A DNA stretch of 64,000 nucleotides from the NCBI RefSeq assembly GCF_000739695.1, contig NZ_BBIO01000003.1, positions 209,456-273,455 of the forward strand. Reading direction: 5' to 3'. The notes under the pieces were generated by a model. The model had not been told where the DNA came from and did not search any database. It worked only from the letters and a program-made list of their open reading frames with translations. Below are positions 51,891 through 60,164 of this stretch, piece after piece. The DNA comes from Tepidicaulis marinus. Lineage in GTDB: Bacteria; Pseudomonadota; Alphaproteobacteria; Parvibaculales; Parvibaculaceae. A program made the translations under genes and the position numbers. Position 1 is the stretch's first letter. Every line of letters starts with the position of its first letter.

Positions 51891-53555
51891 TCAGTTCACC
51901 CCATCGAGGAGGCGGCGGGCGATGACCTGGGCCTGAATTTCCGCGGCCCCTTCGAAGATATTGAGGATGCGGGCATCGCAGAGCACGCGGCTGATCGGAT
52001 ATTCGAGCGCAAAGCCGTTGCCTCCGTGGATCTGCAGCGCATTGTCCGCTGCCGCCCAGGCAACGCGCGCGCCGAGCAGTTTCGCCATGCCCGCTTCCAG
52101 ATCGCAGCGCCGGCCCTGATCTTTTTCGCGCGCGGCAAAATAAGTGAGCTGGCGGGCGATCAGAATTTCCGCCGCCATCAGCGCAAGTTTCGTGAAGACG
52201 CGCGGGAAGGAGAAGATCGCCTTGCCGAATTGCTGGCGCTCCTGCGCGTATTGCAGGCCGATCTCCAGCGCGCTTTGGGCAACGCCTATGGCGCGGGCGG
52301 CGGTTTGAATGCGCGCGCTCTCGAATGTCACCATAAGCTGTTTGAAGCCCTGGCCTTCCGCCCCGCCTAAAAGATTTTCCGCTTTCACCTCGAAATCGTC
52401 GAAGCCGATCTCGAATTCCTTCATGCCGCGGTAGCCGAGCACTTCAATCTCGCCGCCGCTCATGCCTTTGGCGGGGAAGGGCTCATCGTCATCGCCGCGC
52501 GGCTTTTCCGCCAGCAGCATGGACAGGCCTTTATAGCCCGGCGCGTCATTGGTGCGCGCCAGCAGCGTCATGACATCGGCGCGGGCGGCATGAGTGATCC
52601 AGGTCTTGTTGCCGGTGATCTTGTAAACGTCGCCGTCTTTCTTGCCGCGCGTGCGCAGCGAGGCAAGGTCGGAGCCGGTATTGGGTTCGGTGAAGACGGC
52701 GGTGGGCAATATCTCGCCGGAGGCGATTTTCGGCAGCCAGTGATTTTTCTGCTCCTCCGTGCCGCCGCCCAGAATGAGCTCGGCGGCGATTTCCGAGCGC
52801 GTGCCGAGTGAGCCGACGCCGATATAGCCGCGCGAAAGCTCTTCGGAGACGACGCACATGCTTTCCTTGCCAAGGCCAAGCCCGCCGAATTCTTCCGGGA
52901 TGGTGAGGCCGAACACGCCAAGCTCGGACATTTCCGCAATCACGTCGAGCGGGATATAGGCATTGTCGAGATGCCATTGATGGGCATGGGGCAGCACTTT
53001 TTCATCGGCAAAGCGGCGCATCTGCTCGCGGATCTGGCTCAGCGTTTCATCGAGGCCGCTATCGCCGAAGCTCGCCGTGCCCGCCTGTTCGGCCATGAGC
53101 TGGGCAAGGCGCGCGCGCACGGCAGGCGTATTGCCTTCTACGCAAAGTGTGCGCACGTCTTTCGTATGGAAGGCGGCATGCACCTCATCTGGAATGTGAA
53201 GATCATGCGGGCGCACGATCTCCGTCTGGTTCATCTGGATGCCGCCCGAGATTTGGTTGAGATATTCCCCGGCCCCGATCTGCGCCAGAAGCTGCTCGAT
53301 CTCGCCGAAGCGGCCTTCTTCTTCCATGCGCGCGGCATAGGCGTGAAGCTGGCGCAGCGCCTCTACATAAGTCGCAAGCCATGCCAAGCCGTGGCAGGCA
53401 AACTGTTCTTCATCGAGCCGGGCTCTATCCGGCTTGCCGTCCACGGCCACAAGATCGAAAACGCCTCGCCGCGCCGCCGCCAGCATTTTTTCGGCTTCTT
53501 GGCTGCCCGCTGCAAGAAGGCGGGTCAGGTCGGGCAAAATCACGGATGCGGTCAT
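51891..53555 (-). CDS. mcd: (2S)-methylsuccinyl-CoA dehydrogenase
   Basis: A 554-residue flavin acyl-CoA dehydrogenase. The core ACAD domain (about 175-550) shows FGLTIPEEFGGLGLGKESMC, TEPNTGSDLASLRT, RIQTAARAIGVAQSALE and QIHGGNGFALEYPISRVL-type sequence. What identifies it is the extra N-terminal helical domain of about 170 residues (from TASVILPDLTRLLAAG), typical of Mcd, which oxidises methylsuccinyl-CoA to mesaconyl-C1-CoA in the ethylmalonyl-CoA pathway of acetate assimilation. ATG 53555 chosen since the upstream extension to 53726 is not family-like. Electrons would go to EtfAB. Ecm lies nearby at 54888. Confidence 0.9.
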   Translation of the reverse strand: MTASVILPDLTRLLAAGSQEAEKMLAAARRGVFDLVAVDGKPDRARLDEEQFACHGLAWLATYVEALRQLHAYAARMEEEGRFGEIEQLLAQIGAGEYLNQISGGIQMNQTEIVRPHDLHIPDEVHAAFHTKDVRTLCVEGNTPAVRARLAQLMAEQAGTASFGDSGLDETLSQIREQMRRFADEKVLPHAHQWHLDNAYIPLDVIAEMSELGVFGLTIPEEFGGLGLGKESMCVVSEELSRGYIGVGSLGTRSEIAAELILGGGTEEQKNHWLPKIASGEILPTAVFTEPNTGSDLASLRTRGKKDGDVYKITGNKTWITHAARADVMTLLARTNDAPGYKGLSMLLAEKPRGDDDEPFPAKGMSGGEIEVLGYRGMKEFEIGFDDFEVKAENLLGGAEGQGFKQLMVTFESARIQTAARAIGVAQSALEIGLQYAQERQQFGKAIFSFPRVFTKLALMAAEILIARQLTYFAAREKDQGRRCDLEAGMAKLLGARVAWAAADNALQIHGGNGFALEYPISRVLCDARILNIFEGAAEIQAQVIARRLLDGVN

Positions 53556-53600
53556 GGCAGGGCAGGCCCCATTTGCTGAAAGGAAGGACAGGTTGCCGGG

Positions 53601-53629
53601 TATATATCCCGCCAGGTCCCTTGCGGCAA
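53601..53629 (-). promoter_or_regulatory. promoter of mcd
   Basis: On the minus strand TTGCCG (53629-53624), a 17-base spacer and TATATA (53606-53601) lie 46-75 bases upstream of the mcd ATG. Each hexamer matches consensus at four of six positions. Confidence 0.4.
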
Positions 53630-53662
53630 ATCGGCGGCAGGGCCGATATTCGGCTGGCCTAG

Positions 53663-53687
53663 CAAATGGGCCTCCCAAATAGGCCTC
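53663..53687. repeat. 13-base tandem repeat between mcd and the DoxX-like gene
   Basis: CAAATGGGCCTC (53663-53674) recurs as CAAATAGGCCTC (53676-53687), one mismatch, with a 13-base period. It is upstream of the mcd promoter and of the divergent membrane protein gene, and could be a paired regulator site. Confidence 0.5.
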
Positions 53688-53778
53688 ACAAAAACGTGGC
53701 TGGCGGTAGGGCGGGGCGGTGCCCACTTTACCCTCTGTTCAAAGGCGCTGCGGCGCCCGATTACATGAGGGGCATTGA

Positions 53779-54204
53779 ATGAAACCACTATCTTTGTTGC
53801 TGCTGCGTCTGTCGACGGGGCTTTTGCTGTTGATCTGGGCGATCGTGCGGCTCGGCGCGACCAAGGAGGCGATCGGCGTTTCGGACAAATATTATGGCGG
53901 GCTGTTGAGCAATGAGACGCTGCAATATGTGCTGGGCACCGGCCAGACGCTGCTGGCGCTTTGCGTGATCTTGGGGCTTTTGCGCTCCATCGCTTATCCC
54001 GCGCAGTTTATTTCGCTGGCGCTCGGCGCCGCCGCGATCTGGCCGTCGCTGGTTGACCCGCTCGGCCTGATTTTTGGGCGCGAGGCGGTGAATATCCTCT
54101 TCTTCCCCTCGCTCTGCGTCGTCTCGGCGACCGTGGCGCTGATGGCGTTCAAGGATGAGGACAAATGGGCGCTCGATGTGAAGTTTTTCGGTTCGCGAAG
54201 CTAA
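53779..54204 (+). CDS. DoxX-like four-helix membrane protein
   Basis: A 141-residue integral membrane protein with four helices: about residues 4-21, 48-66, 70-90 and 103-124. Layout and the N-terminal segment LLLLRLSTGLLLLIWAIVRL resemble DoxX-type proteins; no catalytic residues are visible. Function is unknown. It starts 223 bases from the divergent mcd gene, and its ATG follows GAGGGGCATTGA. It is followed at 71 bases by the CigR-like gene, in the same direction. Confidence 0.72.
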   Translation: MKPLSLLLLRLSTGLLLLIWAIVRLGATKEAIGVSDKYYGGLLSNETLQYVLGTGQTLLALCVILGLLRSIAYPAQFISLALGAAAIWPSLVDPLGLIFGREAVNILFFPSLCVVSATVALMAFKDEDKWALDVKFFGSRS

Positions 54205-54275
54205 GCATCCACCCGGGCACAAAGCGGGCGGAGCGGCGTTGATGGGGTTAGATGAACAAACTCAGGGAGTTTCCC

Positions 54276-54773
54276 ATGACGCGCCGCACTGCCCGCCCCG
54301 GCTGCTCTGGCCGGCCTGAAAAACCCGTTTCCTTTCTGCGCGCCTTTTTCGGGCCCCGCCTTCTGCTGGCGGTTGTCCTTGGCTTTTCGGCCGGACCGGC
54401 GATGGCCAAGAGCGACAAGGCGCCGGGCCATGCAGGACCGCCCGGCCATGCCAAGCAAGGGGCCGAGGGTAGCGGCGATGTCGATCTTGGCCTTCATGCC
54501 GAAATCCGTTTCGGGGTCAATGAAACCGAGATCATCCGCGACTATTTCGGCCGCCACGGCATGACCAGCAAGCCCTTGCCGCCGGGTATCGCCAAGAATC
54601 TCGCGCGCGGCAAACCGCTGCCGCCCGGCATTGCCAAGCGCTATTTGCCGCAGGACCTCCAGCTGCGCCTGCCCGTCTATGAAGGCTATGAGCGGCTGAT
54701 CGTCGGTGATGACGTGCTGCTTGTGGCGGCGGCGACGGGCATCATCGTCGATATTCTCTCCGACGTGCTCTAG
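54276..54773 (+). CDS. CigR-like exported protein
   Basis: A 165-residue protein with an N-terminal signal (RLLLAVVLGFSAGPAMA) after a basic stretch. The mature part holds the duplicated element SKPLPPGIAKNLARGKPLPPG followed by IAKRYLPQDLQLRL, which I recognise from the CigR/RcnB-like anti-virulence regulator family; the end is hydrophobic (LLVAAATGIIVDILSDVL). Such proteins sit in the envelope; the role here is unknown. ATG 54276 has AGGGAG with ideal spacing, whereas the frame also opens at 54252. It ends 114 bases before ecm. Confidence 0.8.
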   Translation: MTRRTARPGCSGRPEKPVSFLRAFFGPRLLLAVVLGFSAGPAMAKSDKAPGHAGPPGHAKQGAEGSGDVDLGLHAEIRFGVNETEIIRDYFGRHGMTSKPLPPGIAKNLARGKPLPPGIAKRYLPQDLQLRLPVYEGYERLIVGDDVLLVAAATGIIVDILSDVL

Positions 54774-54887
54774 GGCCACTTCTCCTTAAGAGCCCGGAAA
54801 ACGCAGCGTCGCGCGGGCCGTCAGGGTTTGGCGGCGCGGGCGCGCTGTGCTATTGGCTCCGGAAACATGCCCACCCGGAGATGGCAG

Positions 54888-56876
54888 ATGGCCGAGACGC
54901 CCTTTCAGCACGAAAAAGACCGCCCCTGGATTTTCCGCACCTATGCGGGCCATTCCACGGCCAAGGCCTCGAACGCGCTTTACCGGGAAAATCTGGCGCG
55001 GGGGCAAACGGGTCTTTCCGTCGCCTTCGATCTGCCGACCCAAACGGGCTATGACAGCGACCATGTGCTGGCGAAAGGCGAGGTCGGCAAGGTGGGGGTG
55101 CCCGTCTGCCATATCGGCGACATGCGCGCGCTTTTCGACCGGATCCCGCTCGAGCAGATGAACACCTCCATGACGATCAATGCGACGGCGGCCTGGCTCT
55201 TGGCGCTTTATATCGCGGTGGCGGACGAGCAGGGCGCGGACCGGGCAAAGCTCACCGGCACGGTGCAGAATGACATCATCAAGGAATATCTCTCGCGCGG
55301 CACTTACGTCTTCGCGCCGAAACCTTCCATGCGGCTCATCTCGGATGTGATTTCCTATACCTACCGGGAAGTGCCGAAATGGAACCCCACCAATGTCTGC
55401 TCCTATCATTTGCAGGAGGCGGGCGCGACGCCGACGCAGGAGCTCGCCTATGCGCTGGCGACCGCCATTGCGGTTCTCGATGCGGTGAAAGCGGGCGGGC
55501 AGGTGCCGGAGGCGGATTTTGCCCGCGTCGTCGGGCGCATCAGTTTCTTCGTCAATGCGGGCGTGCGTTTCGTTACCGAGATCGCGAAGATGCGCGCCTT
55601 CACCGAACTTTGGGACGAGATTTGCCGGGCGCGCTACGGCGTTGAAGATGAAAAGCTGCGCCGCTTCCGCTACGGGGTTCAGGTGAACTCGCTGGGTCTC
55701 ACCGAACAGCAGCCGGAAAACAACGTTTACCGCATTCTCATCGAGATGCTGGCCGTGACCTTGTCCAAGAATGCGCGGGCCCGCGCCGTGCAGCTTCCCG
55801 CCTGGAACGAGGCGCTCGGCCTGCCGCGCCCCTGGGACCAGCAATGGTCGCTGCGCGCCCAGCAGATCCTCGCTTTCGAAACCGACCTTCTGGAATATGA
55901 AGATATTTTCGAAGGCTCCGCGGTGATGGAAAAGAAAGTCCGTGAGCTGAAAGAAGCGGCGCTTGAGGAGCTGCGCCTGATCGAGGAAATGGGCGGGGCG
56001 GTGGCCGCCGTCGAAAGCGCCTTCATGAAAGAGCGCCTCGTGCAGTCGAACGCGGCGCGCCTGGAGGCCATCGAAGAAGGCTCGCTTTCCGTTGTCGGCG
56101 TCAACAAATATGTGGAAACCGCGATTTCCCCGCTGACGGCAGGCGAAGGCGCGATCTTGACGGTGGAAGAAGGTGTGGAGGCTGAACAGGTCGCCGCGCT
56201 CAAAGCCTGGCGGGAGGCGCGCGATGCGGGCGCGGTGAAAGCCGCGCTCGATGATTTGCGCGCCGCGGCGAAAGAAGGCCGCAATATCATGGAGCCCTCC
56301 ATTGCCTGCGCGAAAGCGGGCGTGACGACGGGCGAATGGGGCGACGTCTTGCGCTCGGTTTTCGGTGAATACCACGCCCCGACCGGCGTTTCCAAAGCCG
56401 CGCGCAACGATGCGGGCGGGCTTGACGGACTGCGCGCGGCGGTGGATGCGGTTTCGGCGAAACTCGGGCGGCGGCTCAAATTTCTCGTCGGCAAGCCCGG
56501 CCTCGACGGGCATTCCAACGGCGCCGAGCAGATTGCCGTGCGCGCGCGCGATGCAGGCATGGATATCGTTTATGAAGGCATCCGCTTGACGCCGGAGCAG
56601 ATCGTTGCCTCCGCGCGCGACGGCGATGTGCATGTGGTCGGGCTCTCGATCCTTTCGGGCTCCCATGTGCCGCTTGTTGCCGATGTCATGACGCGGATGC
56701 GCGCGGCGGGTCTCGATCATATCCCGGTCATTGTTGGCGGCATCATTCCGGCCGAAGACGAAGCGCGCCTGCGCGAGGCAGGCGTTGCCGCCGTCTATAC
56801 GCCCAAGGATTTCGACCTCAACAAGATCATGGCCGATGTCGTCACCCTCGTGGACCCGGACGAGCGGGCGGCGTGA
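54888..56876 (+). CDS. ecm: ethylmalonyl-CoA mutase
   Basis: A 662-residue adenosylcobalamin-dependent mutase converting ethylmalonyl-CoA to methylsuccinyl-CoA, the substrate made ready for Mcd. The catalytic barrel has LSVAFDLPTQTGYDSDH and NTSMTINATAAWLLALY; the C-terminal B12 domain carries GLDGHSNGAEQI with Asp540, His542 and Gly545 of the DxHxxG cobalt-ligand motif. Length (about 50 residues shorter than methylmalonyl-CoA mutase) and the neighbourhood favour Ecm. ATG 54888 has GGAG seven bases upstream; an upstream frame to 54828 is ignored. The KAP gene ends 12 bases after its stop on the opposite strand. Confidence 0.92.
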   Translation: MAETPFQHEKDRPWIFRTYAGHSTAKASNALYRENLARGQTGLSVAFDLPTQTGYDSDHVLAKGEVGKVGVPVCHIGDMRALFDRIPLEQMNTSMTINATAAWLLALYIAVADEQGADRAKLTGTVQNDIIKEYLSRGTYVFAPKPSMRLISDVISYTYREVPKWNPTNVCSYHLQEAGATPTQELAYALATAIAVLDAVKAGGQVPEADFARVVGRISFFVNAGVRFVTEIAKMRAFTELWDEICRARYGVEDEKLRRFRYGVQVNSLGLTEQQPENNVYRILIEMLAVTLSKNARARAVQLPAWNEALGLPRPWDQQWSLRAQQILAFETDLLEYEDIFEGSAVMEKKVRELKEAALEELRLIEEMGGAVAAVESAFMKERLVQSNAARLEAIEEGSLSVVGVNKYVETAISPLTAGEGAILTVEEGVEAEQVAALKAWREARDAGAVKAALDDLRAAAKEGRNIMEPSIACAKAGVTTGEWGDVLRSVFGEYHAPTGVSKAARNDAGGLDGLRAAVDAVSAKLGRRLKFLVGKPGLDGHSNGAEQIAVRARDAGMDIVYEGIRLTPEQIVASARDGDVHVVGLSILSGSHVPLVADVMTRMRAAGLDHIPVIVGGIIPAEDEARLREAGVAAVYTPKDFDLNKIMADVVTLVDPDERAA

Positions 56877-56888
56877 TCCCTTCTTGCG

Positions 56889-58349
56889 TCAGCGAGTTTG
56901 ATGCAGAGAAGTTTGAAATGAGTTTTGGATGGCTGCAAGCCAAGTTTGAGTTTGAGGGTCCACCGTTTTCCGAAAGGCGCGTTCCAGGAACATTCGGTAT
57001 TCCCTTGCATCGTTCTCCATCTCTAACATTTTTTCGATTTCGTCACTGCGCTGATCGCTGGTTGATGCCAACTCCTTACTTAGTGTCGCGCTCAATGTGG
57101 GATCACGGTCAAAATCGTTTTGGGTGAGTGCAAAAATTATCTGCCTCATGAATTTCAATGTCCCAAAGTGATCTTCCTTTAAGTTCTCTGTTTTGTTGTC
57201 GAAGTATCGAAGAAAATGTTCGGCAGAAATCTCTGCGTTGGCAAGTTTCTCGAAGTTGCCATTTTCACTAACTCTCAAGAAGCAATAAACGCCGAATACA
57301 TCTCCTAGGTGCGGTTGTCTTATGTTCAACACGCGTAGCGACAGGCTGATATTGGAAATTTCTTGTTCCAAACTTCTGAGTGATGTGTTTTCCGCGATTG
57401 CGCCCGTGCTGCAAAATTCGATGAAGTTTGAAAAGTCTCGTTCGTGGTGGATTACTTCTTGCATACTCAATTGGCGGCACGTGTGAAGAACAAAGTCCGC
57501 ACCTTTTTGTGAGGGGAGTGTTGTGCGCCAGTCTATAAACTTCCGGAGATATGCATCGGTATCGAGTTTTTCACTATAGACAGAGGCAATACAGCCCGCT
57601 AAGTGCGTCTTGTCATATGCTATGACAAAAACGAGGCCTTCGACGCTGAAGAAGTGTTTAATGCATTCCAGCATTTCGATGGCGTAGTCGGGTCGGCATC
57701 TGTCAAGCTCGTCGATGATCACAACAAACTTGTGATCTTGTGAGATTTCTTCTCTAGATCTGTTAACTAGCTCAGAAAGCTTGTTTCTAAATTCCTTTAT
57801 CGAGTTTACTGCTTTCGAATGTTGTGCAATTTCCTCTCTGGCTATCGCTTCTACCAATTCGGCTGATTGCGCGGATACAGAATTGGTAAGATTGTCTCCG
57901 ACCAGCTTCTTAAGATCAGCGAAATCGAATAATCCGCTCGTTGCGATCCGCAGGGCAACAGGCAGACCTTTTTGGTAAAGATGGACACCCGCAGCTTTGC
58001 TAAGATCACTGACTCTTTTTTTCAATGTTGTGTCGGAAGTCTTTTTGAGTGTGTGTTCAAACTCCGCTACGAATGCTACTAGTGGACTGTCTGAGAAATC
58101 AGTGGCCCAAGCGTCTATGTATATTGCGGTGTGTTCTTTTAATAAGAGGTCTTTTCTCCAGCGGCTCAAAAAGTATGATTTTCCCGAGCCGTATGGTGCC
58201 TCAATACCAATTACAAACGGCTGGTTTGTTGACTCAACAAGACGCGTCAATTGATCCGCGAATTTCTTTCGGTCGAGCCGGTCAGAAGACCAGTGATTGC
58301 CTTCCTCGTCTTGTGGTGGCTGGGTTTTTCTAAGTATGGGTTCTGACAT
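56889..58349 (-). CDS. KAP-family P-loop NTPase, likely acquired
   Basis: A 486-residue P-loop ATPase. Walker A is APYGSGKS (51-58) and Walker B is VVIIDELDRCRP (209-220), with a long helical insertion between them, the KAP architecture. FIAYDKTHLAG-like sequence follows (here VFVIAYDKTHLAGC). No confident membrane helices are present, which differs from many KAP proteins. Base composition is far lower in G+C than its neighbours: the 60 bases from 57781 hold only 21 G or C. KAP relatives such as PifA restrict phage growth, so defence is possible, but it is a single gene with no visible partner. It has its own promoter. Confidence 0.85.
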   Translation of the reverse strand: MSEPILRKTQPPQDEEGNHWSSDRLDRKKFADQLTRLVESTNQPFVIGIEAPYGSGKSYFLSRWRKDLLLKEHTAIYIDAWATDFSDSPLVAFVAEFEHTLKKTSDTTLKKRVSDLSKAAGVHLYQKGLPVALRIATSGLFDFADLKKLVGDNLTNSVSAQSAELVEAIAREEIAQHSKAVNSIKEFRNKLSELVNRSREEISQDHKFVVIIDELDRCRPDYAIEMLECIKHFFSVEGLVFVIAYDKTHLAGCIASVYSEKLDTDAYLRKFIDWRTTLPSQKGADFVLHTCRQLSMQEVIHHERDFSNFIEFCSTGAIAENTSLRSLEQEISNISLSLRVLNIRQPHLGDVFGVYCFLRVSENGNFEKLANAEISAEHFLRYFDNKTENLKEDHFGTLKFMRQIIFALTQNDFDRDPTLSATLSKELASTSDQRSDEIEKMLEMENDAREYRMFLERAFRKTVDPQTQTWLAAIQNSFQTSLHQTR

Positions 58350-58381
58350 GGCATTTGTGACCTCGATGATTTTCCAATTTC

Positions 58382-58410
58382 ACTATTCGGCGAGTCGTTG
58401 AAGCGGTCAA
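58382..58410 (-). promoter_or_regulatory. promoter of the KAP NTPase gene
   Basis: On the minus strand TTGACC (58410-58405), a 17-base spacer and AATAGT (58387-58382) lie just upstream of the KAP start at 58349. The hexamers match consensus at five and four of six positions. Confidence 0.45.
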
Positions 58411-58541
58411 TTTTGTTGTGGGCTCCGGGTTATAGGTTCCGCTACCGGAATGTTCGGGTTCGGTTCGCCTCACGCTTTCGTTGATTGCTGGTGAAGTGCC
58501 GCCGCTTCAGGCTGTCTCCTCGCAAATTGCAGGAGGATGGT

Positions 58542-59480
58542 ATGAGCGCAGCCGGGAAATTGTTTGAAATCAGCCGTAGGAAGCTTGCCGCACTTTTGTT
58601 TGGGTTTGCTGCGCTGGCCGGTGCCGGAGCGCTTCCCGCTCACGCGCAAGACCTGCCGGAGGTCGAAACCGTCAAACTGACGGACACGCTTTACATGCTG
58701 ATCGGGCAGGGCGGGAATATCGGTGTTTCCGCCGGGCCGGACGGGGTTTATCTCATCGACGATCAGTTTGCGCCGATGACGCCGGCCATTCTGGAAGCGG
58801 TGCGCGCGATTTCTTCCGGGCCTATCCGTCTGGTGGTCAACACCCATTGGCATGGCGACCATACGGGCGGGAACGAGAATCTGGGCAAGGAAGGCGCGCT
58901 CATCTTCGCACATGAGAATGTCCGCTCCCGGATGGAGAAGGGGCAGGAGATCACCGCCTTCGAGCGCCCGGCGCCGCCTGCGCCGAAAGCCGCCTTGCCG
59001 CATCTGACCTATAATGACCGCTCGGCCATTCACCTGAACGGGGAAGAAGCGCAGCTTATTCATGTGCACGGCGCGCATACGGATGGCGACACGTTCATCC
59101 ATTGGCCGCGCTCGAATGTGGTGCATACGGGCGATCTTTTCTTCAACGGCTTTTATCCGGTGATCGATGCCTGGTCGGGCGGCGGCATTGACGGGGTGAT
59201 CGCCGCGCTTGGCGATGTGCTGGCGAAAACGAATGAGGAAACGCGCTTCATGCCGGGCCATGGGGCCCTTGCCACGCGCACCGATCTCATCGCCTTCCGC
59301 GAGATGCTGAAAACCGCCTCCGCCAGCGCCCATGGCGCGCGGGGTAAGGGTCTTTCCTATGCGGATTGGGTGGCCTCCAAGCCCTTCGCCGCGCTCGATG
59401 CGGAATGGGGCGACGGGTTTTTGAAAGCCGAGCAGTTCGCCCGCATGGTCTGGGCGGGGATCGAAAAGCAGGGCGAATAG
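58542..59480 (+). CDS. exported metallo-beta-lactamase-fold hydrolase
   Basis: A 312-residue MBL-fold protein with an export signal (LAALLFGFAALAGAGALPAHAQ). The zinc motif is THWHGDHTGG, giving His102, His104, Asp106 and His107; VHGAHTDGDTFIHW supplies the next His, VHTGDLFFNGFYPVID the bridging Asp, and MPGHGALATR the last His. Layout resembles quinoprotein-relay or beta-lactamase-like MBL proteins; the substrate is not evident. ATG 58542 has AGGAGG upstream. It lies directly beyond the KAP island and upstream of the unknown three-gene operon. Confidence 0.87.
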   Translation: MSAAGKLFEISRRKLAALLFGFAALAGAGALPAHAQDLPEVETVKLTDTLYMLIGQGGNIGVSAGPDGVYLIDDQFAPMTPAILEAVRAISSGPIRLVVNTHWHGDHTGGNENLGKEGALIFAHENVRSRMEKGQEITAFERPAPPAPKAALPHLTYNDRSAIHLNGEEAQLIHVHGAHTDGDTFIHWPRSNVVHTGDLFFNGFYPVIDAWSGGGIDGVIAALGDVLAKTNEETRFMPGHGALATRTDLIAFREMLKTASASAHGARGKGLSYADWVASKPFAALDAEWGDGFLKAEQFARMVWAGIEKQGE

Positions 59481-59845
59481 GCGCCGTACCCTCGAAATTA
59501 CCGCCGGGCTTTCCTGCCTGTTTGACCGCCTGCGCGGCGGGCAAATGCCGCCTTTGCGGGCAGATTGGTGTGTCTGGAGCCCGGTGCGGCATGGCGATCT
59601 GCAAAAAGATCACATTTCAGCCGCATTTCAGGACTGGTTTCGTCATATTGATTGCGCAAAAGTAAAGAGCTTCCGGTCTTGTGCGGCGTTACCGGAAGCA
59701 AGGCTTTCAGGCGCATCGACAGGCGCGGTGAAAGCGGGCCGGGGGGCCGAAACGCTGATGTGCCGCCCGCCCTTCACATGCAGACCGGCGTTCGCGCCGG
59801 AGACGAGCCCGCCCTCCCGCGCGGGCAGCAAGGAAGAGGTGAGAC
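59481..59845. other. 365-base intergenic region upstream of the three-gene operon
   Basis: No convincing gene in either direction. The notable element is a dyad: GCTTCCGGT (59669-59677) and ACCGGAAGC (59691-59699), perfect 9-base arms with a 13-base spacer. No clean -35/-10 pair stands out for the downstream operon. Confidence 0.5.
59669..59699. promoter_or_regulatory. 9-base inverted repeat upstream of the unknown operon
   Basis: The arms GCTTCCGGT and ACCGGAAGC flank 13 bases. On the plus strand no T tract follows, so it is more likely an operator or RNA hairpin than a terminator of the MBL gene. It lies about 150 bases upstream of the operon start. Confidence 0.4.
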
Positions 59846-60154
59846 ATGGCGCAGGCAAGCCGATCCTATTCATCCGCCGGAAAAGCCGCAGGTGCCGGGC
59901 GCACGCTCGATGCCGCTTATGATTATGGCCGCAACGGCGAACCGCTTCCCGACATTCACATCTATGCCTCGCTCACCGCGCTCGATGAGGCCTATATGAG
60001 CGAGCTGCACGGGCTGCGCGCGCGCCAGGAAGTGCTGGAGCAGGAAATCGTGGGGCTCGCCAAACGCCTTGCCGCGCCGCTCGAGGATGAGCATCCGAAG
60101 ACGGGCGGGTTTTGGGACCGCTTCCGCCGCTCTTCCACCAAAAAACAGGCGTGA
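59846..60154 (+). CDS. coiled-coil protein, first gene of the unknown operon
   Basis: A 102-residue cytoplasmic protein I do not recognise. Residues about 1-35 are Ser/Ala/Gly-rich; IHIYASLTALDEAYMSELHG and LRARQEVLEQEIVGLAKRL (about 38-75) form an amphipathic coiled coil; the tail is basic (FWDRFRRSSTKKQA). ATG 59846 follows GGAAGAGGTGAGAC, a good ribosome site. The next gene starts 10 bases after its stop. The coiled coil suggests it binds its membrane-protein neighbour, which also has a cytoplasmic coiled coil; inference. Confidence 0.68.
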   Translation: MAQASRSYSSAGKAAGAGRTLDAAYDYGRNGEPLPDIHIYASLTALDEAYMSELHGLRARQEVLEQEIVGLAKRLAAPLEDEHPKTGGFWDRFRRSSTKKQA

Positions 60155-60164
60155 GGAGGGCGAG

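Noticed and set aside
54786..56720. 644-codon minus-strand frame over ecm
   Set aside because: Shadow of ecm, which has its B12-binding and substrate motifs intact.
58452..58466. Second GTTC-N7-GTTC LexA-like match upstream of the MBL gene and KAP NTPase
   Set aside because: About two chance matches are expected in 64 kb. It lies 42 bases beyond the KAP -35 and is built from a repetitive GGTTCG run, so position gives no support.
56877..58541. Attachment-site repeats flanking the KAP island
   Set aside because: I compared the bases next to the ecm stop with those before the MBL gene and found only loose similarity, no direct repeat of useful length, and no integrase.
59643..59873. 76-codon minus-strand frame in the 59.5-59.8 kb gap
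   Set aside because: No ribosome site, no recognisable segment and it overlaps the start of the coiled-coil gene.
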